Below, one piece after another: positions 11,001 to 24,500 of a stretch of DNA of 64,000 nt. Origin of the DNA: Euleptes europaea (taxonomy: Eukaryota; Chordata; Lepidosauria; Squamata; Sphaerodactylidae); contig NC_079312.1 in NCBI RefSeq assembly GCF_029931775.1, positions 59,958,333 to 60,022,332 on the forward strand, in the 5' to 3' direction. Position numbers and translations under genes: made by a program. The stretch's first letter is position 1; every line of letters begins with the position of its first letter. The notes under the pieces were generated by a model. The model saw nothing but the letters and a program-made list of their open reading frames with translations, was not told the origin of the DNA and ran no database searches.

Positions 11001-14000
11001 CATAGTTTGTTTTTTCAACACAAAAGCAGAAGCATTTAATTTCCCAACTGTATGAGGGGAGAAGAGAAGGGGAATGTATGAACCTGATGATTTCTTATGC
11101 CTGTTCCCATGATATTCCCATGATGACTAGTTATTGCATGTGAATATATGAATTTATGCATTTTAGGACATTTATATTCTGCCTCTCATCTTTAAGGCTC
11201 CTGGGGTAGTGTACACCACATATAAGATCATCAATAAAATATCAAATTCAAAAAATGACACTGTAAAACCTAGTACAATTAAATTGGTGACAGAAAATTG
11301 AATCTGACAAAAATCTAGCCTTTTAAATCAGTGGGACACATTTATTTAATGTTAAGCATTGAAGTGTGAATGTTTTCCACAAATGTATCAAATTAAGGTG
11401 ATGCTCTTAATTCTCAGGCCAAGGCTAAATGCATAAACCACAAAAATAATTGTAGTGCATGCTGACTGAATTTGAAGATGTGAGCAGAGAAAACAGATTG
11501 TAATAGTGGCCTAAGGAACAAATTTTGTTCCAAAAGCAGCTTTTGGAGGCTGCAGCTTTGAGTGGAGAAGCAGCACTGGCTACTCAACTTCCCTGCATGG
11601 TGGTCAAACACACTGTTTTCCTATTCCAAATGTCCCGTCATGTGGTTTTAAGATGCGTACTAGCACAAAAATGCATCTGGAAGCCCACAAGGAGAAAAGC
11701 AGTTGGGGAGGGGTGATTTGGGAAAAGGTGGGAAGGAAAGGGATTAGGTTCCCACCCCATCCACCCCTAAAGCTTCTCTACTCAAGATCACAGCCTCCCC
11801 AAACTCCTTTTAAAATCAAACAAAATACAAAAGCAGTCAGGTATTGATAATGTGCATTTCTGTGTAACTTGTAGCTGTCCCCTTAATCACATGTGACATA
11901 GCTACATAGGAGTGAGTAAGGAATATATCTCCCCTAACATATTAAAATGTCTGTTGACATTATAAATTGTGTTTTTATACATATTGCGAAGAACTAATGT
12001 CTCATTTACAACTTTTTACTCTAGTGGTTTTAGGAAAGACTAATAATGAGTTATGTTGTTATTCCCTCACAAAGTCCGTGGTCCTGGTCAGCAAGCTGCC
12101 TTATATCCACTTTTTCCACATTGTGCTTGGCCACATTGCACCTGAATATTTTGAGAAGAATGACCCTTTCTTGGAAGCAGGTTGGTAATATTAGGCTGGA
12201 AAAATGTATAGCTTCAGCAAAGATAAAACGAGGCGTTAATTGTACTTTTGTACCTCTTCTAAATAGAAGTGTGTAGTTAGTGAGTTCTGGATGGGTTTAT
12301 TAAGGTAAAGGTAAAAGTCCCCTGTGCAAGCACCGGGTCATGCCTGACCCATGGGGTGACGTCACATCCCGACGTTTACTAGGCAGACTATGTTTATGGG
12401 GTGGTTTGCCATTGCCTTCCCAAATCATCTTCCCTTTACCCCCAGCAAGCTGGGTACTCATTTGACCGACCTCGGAAGGATGGAAGGCTGAGTCAACCTT
12501 GAGCCGGCTACCTGAAACCAACTTCTGTCGGGATCGAACTCAGGTCGTGAGCAGAGCTTGGACTGCAGTACTGCAGCTTACCACTCTGCACCACGAAGCT
12601 CCTGTGTTTAGTAAAGCAGATCATAAACTATAATGGCCTGGAGGGCTTTAAGAGGGGAGTGGACATATTTATGGAGGAGAGGGGTATTTATGGCTATTAG
12701 AATGGATACTAGTCATGCTGCATACCTATTCTCTCTAGTATCAGAGGAGCATGCCTATTGTTTTGGGTGCGGTGGAACACAGGCAGGATGGTGCTGCTGC
12801 AGTCGTCTTGTTTGTGGCTTCCTAGAGGCACCTGGTTGGCCACTGTGTGAACAGACTGCTGGACTTGATGGGCCTTGGTCTGATCCAGCAGGGCCTTTCT
12901 TATGTTCTTATGGGCTTGTGCTGGGATGCCAGTTTGCCAAATGGAGAACCATATGGCACAAAATAGAAGTCAGAAGTAATACTATCAGATATAACCTGAA
13001 TAGGCTGAATTTTGTTGCTGGGGCTCCTTAATCACAAATTTCAGGAAGGATTATTATAATTGAGTTGGCTGTATTTATTTACATATTTTTTCCAGCTTGT
13101 AGTGATATTGATCGGTGGCCATCACCGGTCCCTGGGAAAACTCTACATCTTCCTATTATGGGCATTGTAATCAAGGTAATTTTAAGCATAATCTGTTCTT
13201 GTATGCTGTGTGAATTCAACCAACTATTTTTATGTTTGTATCTGTTAAGAGCGGAAGATAAAACAGCCTGCTAGTCCTTAGCCACAATGTGTATTGTACT
13301 AAAATCTAAAAATGAATATTTTAGCCAATGAAGCCAACTTGGGTTGCCCTGATTTAAACTGAGCAAAATGTGGAATTATACATATAGAGCTTGACAGTCC
13401 TTCAATAATGCAATCTATGGAACTGAAAACCAGTGGAACTGAACTCATTGAACTGCAGATAAAAATAATTCTCAAGACATTCAAGAAGTAACCATTAGAA
13501 GTTAAAAGCTGTTGGAATCTTTTTAAAGCCATAGCTCCTCCAGGTTTGCATGGAATTCATGTTTGTAGGAGCACAAAAGAAGAGAGAATTAACATGAACA
13601 TACTAAAAGAAAGCAACACAGCTATTGATAATGGATGAAAGCAAAATGGTGGTGTTGACCAAAGTTGCATGAGAATAAGTCTTTGGCTAGTGTCTAAATG
13701 CTGCTAGTGAAGGTGCCAAGTTGACCTTGAAGAAATGGAGTTCCATAGGCATGGCTTCCCAACACTACTCACCACCTCTCTGAAGATGGAATAACTTAGG
13801 AGCTGCTGTTGAAATCTGAATTAGAGAGGTTCATATGGGAGGAGATAAAGCCTTTATGTATCTTACTGCTTAGATCTTCATAGGTGAAGTGGTTAAGAGC
13901 GGTGGTTTGGAGTGGTGGACTCTGATCTGGAGAACTGGGTTTGATTGCCAACTCCTCCACATGAGCGGCAGTAAGGCTGATCTGGTGAACTGGATTTGTT

Positions 14001-17000
14001 TCCCCACTCCTCCACATAGAATCATAGAGTTGGAAGGGACCACCAGGGCCATCAAGTCCAACCCCCTGCACAATGCAGGAAATTAACAACTACCTCCCCC
14101 CTCCACACCCCTAGTGACCAGAAGATGGCCAAGATGCCCTCCCTCTCATCATCTGCTTAAGGTCACAGAATCAGCATTGCTGACAGATGGCCATCTAACC
14201 TCTTCTTAAAAACCTCCAGGGAAGGAGAGCTTACCACCTCCTGAGGAAGCCTGTTCCACTGAGGAACCGCTATAACTATTAGAAAATTCTTCCTAATGTC
14301 TAGATGGAAACTCTTTTGATTTAATGTCAACCCGTTGGTTCTGGTCCGACCTTCTTGAGCAACAGAAAACAACTTAGCACCGTCCTCTATATAACAGCCC
14401 TTCAAGTACTTGAACATGGTCATCATATCCCCTCTGTCTTCTCCTCTTCAGGCTAAACATACCCAGCTCCTTCACCCTTTCCTCATAGGACTTGGTCTCC
14501 AGACCCCTCAGCATCTTTGTTGCCCTTCTCTGGACACGTTCCAGCCTGTCTACATCTTTCTTAAATTATGGTGCCCAAAACTGAACACAGTACTCTAGTT
14601 GAGGTCTAACCAGAGCAGAGTAAAGCGATACCATCACTTTGCGTGATCTGGACACTATACTTCTGTTGATGCAGCCCAAGACTGTGTTTGCCTTTTTAGT
14701 TACAGCATTACACTGCTGACTCATGTTCAGTGTTTGGTCTACTAAGACCCCAAGATCCTTTTCACACACACTACTGCTCAAACAAGTCTCCCCCATCCTA
14801 GAATTATGCATTTGATTTTTCCTACCTAAATGCAGAACTTTACATTTGTCTTTGTTGAAGTGCATTTTATTAGTTCTAGCCCATTTCTCCAGCCTGTCAA
14901 GATCATCCTGCATCTTGGCTCTGTCTTCTACCGTATTTGCTACCCTTCCCAATTTAGTATCATCTGCAAATTTAATAAGCATCCCCTCTATTCCTTCATC
15001 CAAATCATTTATAAAGATGTTGAACAACACAGGGCCCAGCACAAATCCCTGAGGAACTCCAGTAGTCACTTCTCTCCAAGTGGACGAGGAACCATTAACT
15101 AGCACTCTTTGGGTACGATCTGTCAACCAGTTGCAGATCCATCTAACAGTAATAGGATCTAACCCACATTTTCCCAATTTGTCAACTAGAATACTATGTG
15201 AAACCTTATCAAAAGCCTTACTGAAATCTAGATAAACTATGTCTACAGCATTCCCCTGATCCAGCAAGGTAGTAACTTTCTCAAAAAAGGAGATAAGATT
15301 AGTCTGACATGACTTATTCTTGAGAAACCCATGCTGGCTCTTAGTGATCAGATCCATCCTTTCTAAATGCTCAAGGACGGACTGTTTGATGATTTGTTCG
15401 AACACTTTTCCTAGTATAGAAGTAGGAATTGAGGAGTTCTGCCCTCTCTTCATCTTCTGTTACAATTTCACTTTCCGGTCCACGCAATGGGCTTATCTTG
15501 TCCTTGTTCTTACTCTTACTCTGTACATAGGAAAAGAACCCTTTTTTGTTGCGTTTAGCATCTCTCGCTAGCTTAAGTTCATACTGAGCTTTAGCTTTCC
15601 TAACACTCTCCCTACAAGCACTAGTTATTTGCTTATATTCCTCTTTGGTTATAAGGCCCTCCTTCCACTTCCTAAATGAGTCTTTTTTATTTCTCAACTC
15701 TTTAAAAGGCTGTTTATGGAGCCACCCTGGCCTCTTTAGGCTCCTCCCGCTTTTCCTTCTCTTAGGAATGGTTTGGGATTGCGCCTTCAGTATTTTATTT
15801 TTAAGAAATGCCCACCCTTCTTGAACTCCCTTCTCCTTAAGTATTTCTGACCGTGGGATTCTACCTAGCATAAGTTTAAGTTTGTTAAAATTTGCTCTTT
15901 TGAAGTCCAACCTACATTTCTGACTACGTACAGGTTTTCCTCTCCCCAAGATTGTAAAGTCCAAGAGTACGTGGTCACTACTACCCAGGGGGCCTACTAC
16001 TTTAACCTCATCGGCCAGTTCTTCCCTGTTGGTGAGAATCAAGTCTAAGACAGCAGACCCCCTTGTTTCCCTGTCCACCTTCTGGAATAGGAAGTTGTCA
16101 GCAAGACAAGTCAGGAATTTATTGGATCTTGCATTTTTAGCATCGTTGGACTTCCAACAGATATCCGGATAATTAAAATCTCCCATGACCACCATGTCCC
16201 GTCTCTTTGAGAACTTTGTGATCTGGTCTAGGAGCGTCCCATCCAAGTCCTCTGCCTGGTTTGGCAGTCGATAGCAGACCCCCACGAGAATATCACGATT
16301 CTTTCTTATTCCTTTTATGTTTACCCATAGAGTCTCGACTCCACTACCATGCTCAGATTCATGTACTTCTTCACAAGTGTACACATCTTTGACATACAGT
16401 GCTACTCCTCCCCCCTTCCTTATCAATCTATCCCTTTTAAACAAGTTGTACCCCATAATCTTAATATTCCAATCATGAGTGAAATCCCACCAAGTTTCAG
16501 AAATGCCTATTAGGTCAAAATCCCCTTCCTGTATTAGGGCTTCGAGTTCTTCCTGCTTGTTTCCCATACTCTGCGCATTAGTGTACAGACATCGGAATCC
16601 GTGGTTTATGTGCCCCGTGGTTTTCGTTTCTGTACTTACCTGTGAGTTTATGTATCCTTGCATACATGCCACTCCCTGCAAATCTTTATTGTTCTCGTCT
16701 CCAGGTATTATCAGCATACAAGGCTTTAAATCGTTGTCTCGCTCCCCCATAGAATTTAGTTTAAAGCCCTCCTGATCAAGTTTGCAAGCCTTTCACCAAA
16801 CACATTTTTTCCTACCCTCGAAGCCAGTTGGGTGACCTTGGGCTAGTCACAGCTCTCTTGGAGCTTTCTCAGCCCCACCTACCTCACAGGGTGTCTATTG
16901 TGGGGAAGGGAAGGTGATTGTAAGCCGGTTTGAGTCTAAGTGGTAGAGAAAGTCGGCATATAAAAGCCAACTCTTCTTCTTGTTCTTCTTCTAGGTTTAA

Positions 17001-20000
17001 ACTGGCTGTTTTAACTGCACTCAGAAATAAACAAGGAGCCAAAGTTTTATGAGGCAGCCCCAGTGTATAATATATTACAGTAATCTGACTTTAACATGAT
17101 CAGCACATGGATAACCATTCCATAGTAATTCCTTTCCAAGGAAGGGCATAGGTGGCATAGTAATCAAAGGTATCACCTGAATGTCCAAATATAAGTCTGA
17201 ATCTAAAAACACCCCTTAAGGGGCAAACCTGATCCTTCACATCTTTCCAGACAAGGACCTTTCCTTGGTCAGATAAATTCTCCATCAGTAGTGATGGCCT
17301 TGGTCTTAGACCAAGTTTCAAATTATCAGCCCCTCATTAGCTGCTGTATTCAGCTGGTGAAATTACATTTATACTTGTCAGCTGGTGTAGTGGTTAAAAG
17401 CGGAGGACTCTAATCTGGAGAACCGGGTATAATTCCCCACTCCTCCACATGAGCGGCGGACTCTAATCCGGTGAAATGGATTTGTTTCCCCACTCCTCCA
17501 CATGAAGCCTGCTTGGTGACCTTGGGCTAGTCACAGTTCTCTCTGAACTCTCTCAGCCCCACCTACCTCACAAGGTGCCTGTTGTGGGGAGAGGAAGGGA
17601 AGGCAATTGATTATAAGCTGCTTTGAGACTCCTTAAAGGTAGAGAAAAAGCAGGGTATAAAAACCAACTCTTCTGAAACTATAATTTTTTTGGGGTTGTC
17701 CTATACATTACCTCTTTGTTTCTTTCTTAGAAGCCCTTGTAAATCTCATTGATCACAATGGCAGAAATTTATGTACATGCTTTGCTCTCTCCATTTGCCA
17801 GTGGTGATGGTGAAAAGCACCTAACTGGCGTTACCTCATGCCCATGGTTCTTGTAGTCATGAAAGTATACTGCTGTTTGGTGGTAATGGTGCTAACACTT
17901 TTTTACTCAAATTATGCATGAGGCTTTATTGGCTTCTTCTCTTGCACAATTATAGCTCTTTCAGTATGCCTTCCTGAACATTTGATCTTTGTTGGCTTCT
18001 GTGTTGAATTTGTTGCTTAGAGGACTGTTAGACTTATTGGTGTAAGCAGTGACAAAGGGTTTTAAAATATTATTCCACCAGTGTTTATTTTTAATAATGG
18101 TGTTTTAAAAGGACCATTTTTTTTTATTAAGTTTTTATTTTTATAGATGAAAGGGTACAGGAAAAAAAGGGAGGGTGAATCGTTATATATTTATATAAAA
18201 ACAATACAGTGTTGTAAAGATTTTCTTAATAAAACATAGTTACAGAATACCGTTCAGTTATTCTACTTATGTCATATTAATATTCTTTTATCAAATATTC
18301 TAAATTTTGCTTAACCATTAATTAACATAAAGACTAATGCACTACTTGTTATAAATATTTAAACCAACATACTTCATTCAAATTATTTGCAGTTCATATA
18401 AATGTAAAATAACGCCCACTTCTCATCAAATTGTTCTGTAGATTCATTGGATTTTAGGTTTAACTCAAAAGTCATTTTTGCCATACTAGCATATTCTAAG
18501 AGTTTTTCTTTCCAGTCTTCTATTTCGGGTATATGAGTTAGTTTCCATGTTCTTGCCAACACCGTTCTAGCTGCGGTTGTAGCATATTTAAAAACATCAT
18601 GTAAATTCAAAGGCAGGTTTGGTGGCACTATGCTGAGTAAGTAAAATTTGGGATCAAATGTTAACTTCATATCTAACATCAACTGGAGATCTCGATGAAT
18701 TCTTTTCCAATATATTTGTAATTTTGGACATGTCCACCAACATGAAAGTAGGAACCGTCTGTGTCTTGGCATTTCCAACAGGCGCCTCTTTTTCCCAGAT
18801 TAAAAGGACCATTTTTGTGACAATGTACTGCATTAAAATGTAGTATTTTCACAGTTTTGAAGAAGTAAATAGTGGCCTTTAATTTTTGTTTTTTTTTTAG
18901 GTGTCATTATTCTGGGGGGAAATGTGAATAATACATTTCATCTCTTTCCTAAGGTACGGATTCCTACATGTCATGACAAGCCTGGAACAACTGAAGTATT
19001 ACAGACTGCACACCAGGTAGTGAATAAATCACTCGCCATTTAGACACTGCCTCAAAACAAAGGGCTAATTTTCTAAGTTTCATTTCCACAATGTTCTTCA
19101 TTCTTCAAGTAACAATCTGCTGGTTGTCCCTGGCCTGGTGGAATAGCCTCCTGAATGAGATCAGGGCCCTGCGAGATCTTTAAGGAGTTCTTCAGGGCTT
19201 GCAAGACAGAGCTATTCCCCCAGGGTTATGGTTGAGGACAGCTACTGTTTTCTTAAGCAGTGGTGGGCAATGGGGGATTTGTAGGCAATGGGGGATTTCC
19301 CCCCTTTTTAGTTTTTTTAAAATTTCTTAATATCTCTTTTCGTCTCCACGGTGGCTGGGAAGCTTCTGACGAGGCGCGAGGCGGTGTAGCTGCGCTGCTC
19401 CTGGTCACCGTGGATCTGCCCCCCCCCTTCAGGATTGGGCTACCCAACAGCAATCCTTAGAAAACACTTTCCTGAGGGTAAGCCCACTGAATAAAATGGG
19501 GCTTACTTCTGAGTAGACATGCTTAGGATTGCTTCCCAAGATATTCAGGAGTAGCAGCCGCAAGTGCAATGGAAAATTCCCCTATCCGGCCTAAAATGAC
19601 AAACAGTACAGAAAACACTGTGAGAAACAAATTTTAACAAAAGGATCAAGTTAACAAATTCCAGAGTCCTTTAAATTCCACAAAACTTGAGATCCAGTCA
19701 ATTAATGTATGACTGTGTTACTCCTCCAGGATAAGCACTGCTTCTTGGTGAATACCTCACACCAAAAAAAAAGGGGGGGGAGAACTCATACACCCCAATT
19801 ACATAGCTCCCACTACTTCCCTTATTCTCATCTCTTCTATTTTCCAGGGTTTCTCTTTCTGCCTCTCTGAGGTCTCAAATAACCTTTCCCACATTTTCTT
19901 GTCATCACTCTGCCACTTTTACCTTCCTAACACCTTCTATTTAAGTTCTTTCTTTTGTCTGACTCTGTCTCTCTCTCTTGGCAACTGATTTTGCCTGTAG

Positions 20001-21543
20001 TTTGTTCTTTCACTGCCTTAGACAGTTTTCTAGAAGTTGAAGTCCATATCTGTTGGTCCATTGCTCAGATTTGTCTTTGAAATGACCAGGCTTTGGCTGT
20101 TGCAAAGGAGAATGGCGACAAGAAGAAGAAAGCCTCAGCTCTAATAGGTGCAGAGCCAAACAGGCTAGTAAGAGTAGCACATTAAGTGTAGAATCTCAAG
20201 CATTTAAAGAGTAAATTAATTGGAAATGAGCGATGCAAAAGTTGGTTGCTGTAGGCAGCTAGCTGAGTATTTGTCTGCGTGTTTAGTGTATTTGGTTATC
20301 ATTTATTAGAAAGGTAGCATGACATGCAGAGTTTTTATTCTGCTGCATGAGTTCTTCTGACTAGAAGCTTTTTTATCTCATCCTAATTTTCAGCCATCCC
20401 CACAGATCTCCATTGCTTTGCCTACTGTCCATGAGGTGGATCTCTTCAGGTAAGAACTTTTAAAGCAACATCAACCAAGATTTCTGAAGCTGATGTATCC
20501 CATAAAAGAAACTCATCAATGAAGGGGTTTTCTTTAATCACCTGCGTGTATCTAATTGGTAAGGAACATAAGACAGACTTACACTTAACAGTTAACTCCA
20601 ATGAATTTTTGCTTATGGCAACAATTTAATAATTAGCTTAAATATTATTTTAAGGCAAGAGGATCAGCACGTTGGAATTGTAAGGATGTCTCTAAGAGCT
20701 GTAGAATATGTCCTTTTAACAGCTGTGTATTTGACTCCCGTGAACTGGAAAAGTAGCATCTTTGTAGGCTTAGCCTAGGTTAACACTCAACAGACTTCCT
20801 CAGGAAGTGGTGGTTTTTAAGCAGAGGTTAGATGGCCATCTGACAGCAGTGCTGATTCTGTGAACTTAGGAAGATCATGAGAAGGTGGGCAGGAAGGGAT
20901 AAGTCAGTGGTCGGCTCTTGTGGCCCTTTCTTATATGCCCAGGGTAATCCCAATCGCCATTTTGAGGTCAGGAAAGAATTTTCCTCCAGGCCAGGGATCC
21001 TGGATGCTTTTTGCCTTCCTTTGGTCATAGAGCAGGGGTCACTGGGGGAGTGGGGAGGAGGTAGTTGTAAATTTCCTGTGTTGTGCAGGGGTTGGACTAG
21101 ATGATCCTTGATGTCACTTCCAGCTCTATGTTTCTGTGTTCTGTTGTTGCCTCAGTGTGCAAAAATAATGTAATTTCTCTCAGAATATTCCTGGTTAGAA
21201 TTTGTGAGAAGAAAGGCAGGATGCAGAGGATATGGTTGCCTGTGGTTCACATGAACCATCACAGCAATCTTACTGACTCATTTCTTTATATTATCCTCAT
21301 AGTGGACAACAACATGATGAATCATGGTGCCAGTGTTCACTGACCTGAGCAAAGTTGATAGCATGTGATACTGTGCCCCTGGCTGCAGCCCCATCCACAT
21401 TTTATCACCACAGCCTTAATGTCACTGCCCTTTCACCCTTCTGGAAGACCCAAGAGTCATGAAAACTTAACTCTTAAGATCTCAGTTTGGTGTGAGTCAG
21501 GATCACGTTTTTAGTTGTGCATGAGTTATTTCCCCCTTCTGCT

Positions 21544-21579
<36 letters not shown>

Positions 21580-24500
21580 TGATACAGAGAAGATTAGCAT
21601 GGCCCCTGCGCAAGGATGACACACAAATTTGTAAAGCGGTCCATATTTTTAAGCAATACTGAGGATTTTTAATTGTAATTTGATGTGATTTTAATTGTTA
21701 TTGGAATCTACTGTGAGCCTCCCTGAGCCTGACTTGGTCCGGAAAGGGCGGCATAGAAGTCAAAAGTTGATAAATCAATAAATGAAATTTTCTTTGCTCC
21801 TGCTTTCTCTGCTATACGTAGAGAAAGGAAGATTTTAAAAAAGACTATTCTTGAAAATCTGTTTCAGATGTTTCTCGCCAGTGTTCTTTCATATCCAGAT
21901 GCTGTGGGAGCTCGTGTTGTTAGGGGAACCGCTTGTTGTCATGGCACCGTCTCCATCTGAGTCTTCAGAAACTGTGTTGGCACTTGTGAGGTAAACACAG
22001 AGGAGTCTAAAAATCTACATAACTGTGATCTCACTATGAGTCACAGAATGGGAAGGCTGTTGTAGAATCTTTGGAATATCACCTTACATTGGATATATGC
22101 ACTCTTCTCCATGTGAAGAAATGCTTAAGCATTCAGAGCCAGCATGGGAGTCATTAGTGTCAGGCTGGGAGATGGGAGACACGGGTTCAAATCCCTACAC
22201 TGCCATGTAGCTGGCTGGGTGGCCATGGGCCAGTTGTTCTCTCTCAGCCTTGCAGGGTTGTAAGGGAAGAGAGAACGTGTTTGTTCTTTTTTTCTTTTTC
22301 CTCATCTCAGGCAACACAAGAAAATAAGAAATTGTGCAAAACAAAAACATTTAGGAAATGCTGAATTATGGTACTGTTTACACAAATGTGTAATATTTCG
22401 TTATTTTTAACCCAGCAGGTTCCTTGTGGAATAAGGTGGGTTAAAATGTTTTAAATACAAATATTTAATCACATAATTGGGGAATGTCAAAGTATTTATT
22501 ACGGTCCACAAACAGCAAATACAGAAAAATTGGGGAATTTTAGCGTGTACTAGGTTCCGTATATACATATACACTGAAAAAGGCTGCCTTAGCAAGTCCT
22601 GTTACCTTTAATGAACCAGAACCAAAACATCTTTTAAAAAGACACATTTCTATCTTTAATTCTCAACCCCAGTTCAGTTTTAACAACAAAATACTGTTAT
22701 TAATTTTCTATATGTTTGATTCACAGCTGTATCTCACCTTTGAAGTACTACAGTGATTTCAGGCCTTACTTTACAATACATGACAGTGAATTCAAAGAAT
22801 ATACAACCCGTACACAGGCCCCGTAAGTAAACCAGGCTGCACAATTTTGATATTTAATAGTAATTTTCAACTGTAATTTTGATTTTAAAAGACTGTCTGT
22901 AGACTTGAGACCTCAGTTAGGAAGCCTTAACATAAATCACATGCGTTCAGTTATATAACTGTGCAGGCCATAATTAACCGCTGTAACTAAATTTAATATT
23001 CAAAAGTAGAAAATAGAAATAGGCTATGCCTTTCTATGCAATGGGTGTATAGATATTCCACTGTTAAAATTCTGGTACTAACTTATTATATGATGTGTGT
23101 CAAGCCAAACTGTCAAATCTCCAACAAGTAAACTATATATGAATTGGCTTAGTAATGCACAGGTGTTCTCAGACATTTCTCAGTTGCCTTTATTTTTTTA
23201 TGTTATGTAAAATATTTATTGGCCACCTTTCTACCTTATGGAATTCAAGGCAGCTTACAATGTAATTTTTTAAAAAATGATTATAAAAACCAGATAAAAG
23301 AGCACAATTTAAAATCTCAATTAGGACTGCCTGTAAGTAACAACTAAAGTAGATAAATTCAGTCCTAAATAAAACTGTCTTCAACTGCCTCCTGAAGATC
23401 AAAAATGAGGGAACCAGATGCACCTCCCTGGGGTGCATCCATAATTGTGCATTCCCTGGGGTGTTCCATAATTGTGGGGCTGCCACTGAAAAGGCCCCCT
23501 TGCATGTGCCTACCAGATGAGCTGCTTTGATTGATGGGACAGTCAGGGGGGTCTCCCTGTGATCTTAATTCCCAGATAGGAACATATGGGAGAAGACAGT
23601 TCCAAGTCATGTAAGGCTTTAAAAGAAAAGGCCATGTAAGGCTTTGTTTGTTTGTTTCTCATATTCATGCAATGAGCAACTGATATTGGTACACAGGAAA
23701 ACTGAATGTTTTAGTTCTGATGATAGAAGAGAACCTTCCATGATGAATTTAAACTTTGACTCCACACAGAGGGCAATGATCTCATTTAAATGTCATCCAC
23801 TTTTCAGGCCTTCTGTCATACTAGGAGTGACAAATCCATTTTTTGCTAAAACGTTGCAGCATTGGCCACACATCATCCGAATAGGAGACATTAAATTGTC
23901 AGGTAAAGTATTGTTGGCTGTCATTTTGTTCTGAGTTGTACTGAGTTGTAATTTTTTACCTTTAATTAAATGTCAACAGAATATGAACCAATATTATTAA
24001 AGTAAACCAGGTACTGTGTTTTAATACTGAAACAGAAAATAACAACCTGACTTTACATCTGCAATTTATTTGAATGTCTTTGTAGACTTACAGTGCAGTC
24101 CTATGCAGAGTTACTCCATGAAGTTCATTATCATTGCTCTTGAACCATTTCAGTGGTCATCAACTGGCAAAACTCTGCTTAGGACTGCACTGAAAATTTG
24201 CAGTCAGAAAAACTGAACCAGGGTTGAAACTGAAGTAATGGATTGAACCAGCGTAGTCCATTTGTCGGTGTTTGCTTTGAGATCAGTAGGAATTCTAAAG
24301 AAAACAACACAAATTAGTACATCAAATGGTGTAAGATCTGAAAAGCAGCTAGATGAGTGTCAGATACCTGATAAAGGAAGCTTTGTCTCTTGAAAGTTTA
24401 TACCCCAAAATCTTGTTGGTCTCTAAGGTGCTACTGGACTTGAATCTAGGTGTTCTACTGCAGACCAACACATGGCTGTCCTCTGAAACTATATGAAAAG

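Noticed and set aside
17378-17673. tRNA genes at the SINE heads
   Set aside because: Only A/B-box-like sequences are kept; no cloverleaf with anticodon stem can be drawn, and the copies repeat across the window.
21544-21650. Functional U6 snRNA gene
   Set aside because: No TATA box or PSE upstream, several CpG-decay changes, and a LINE tail attached.
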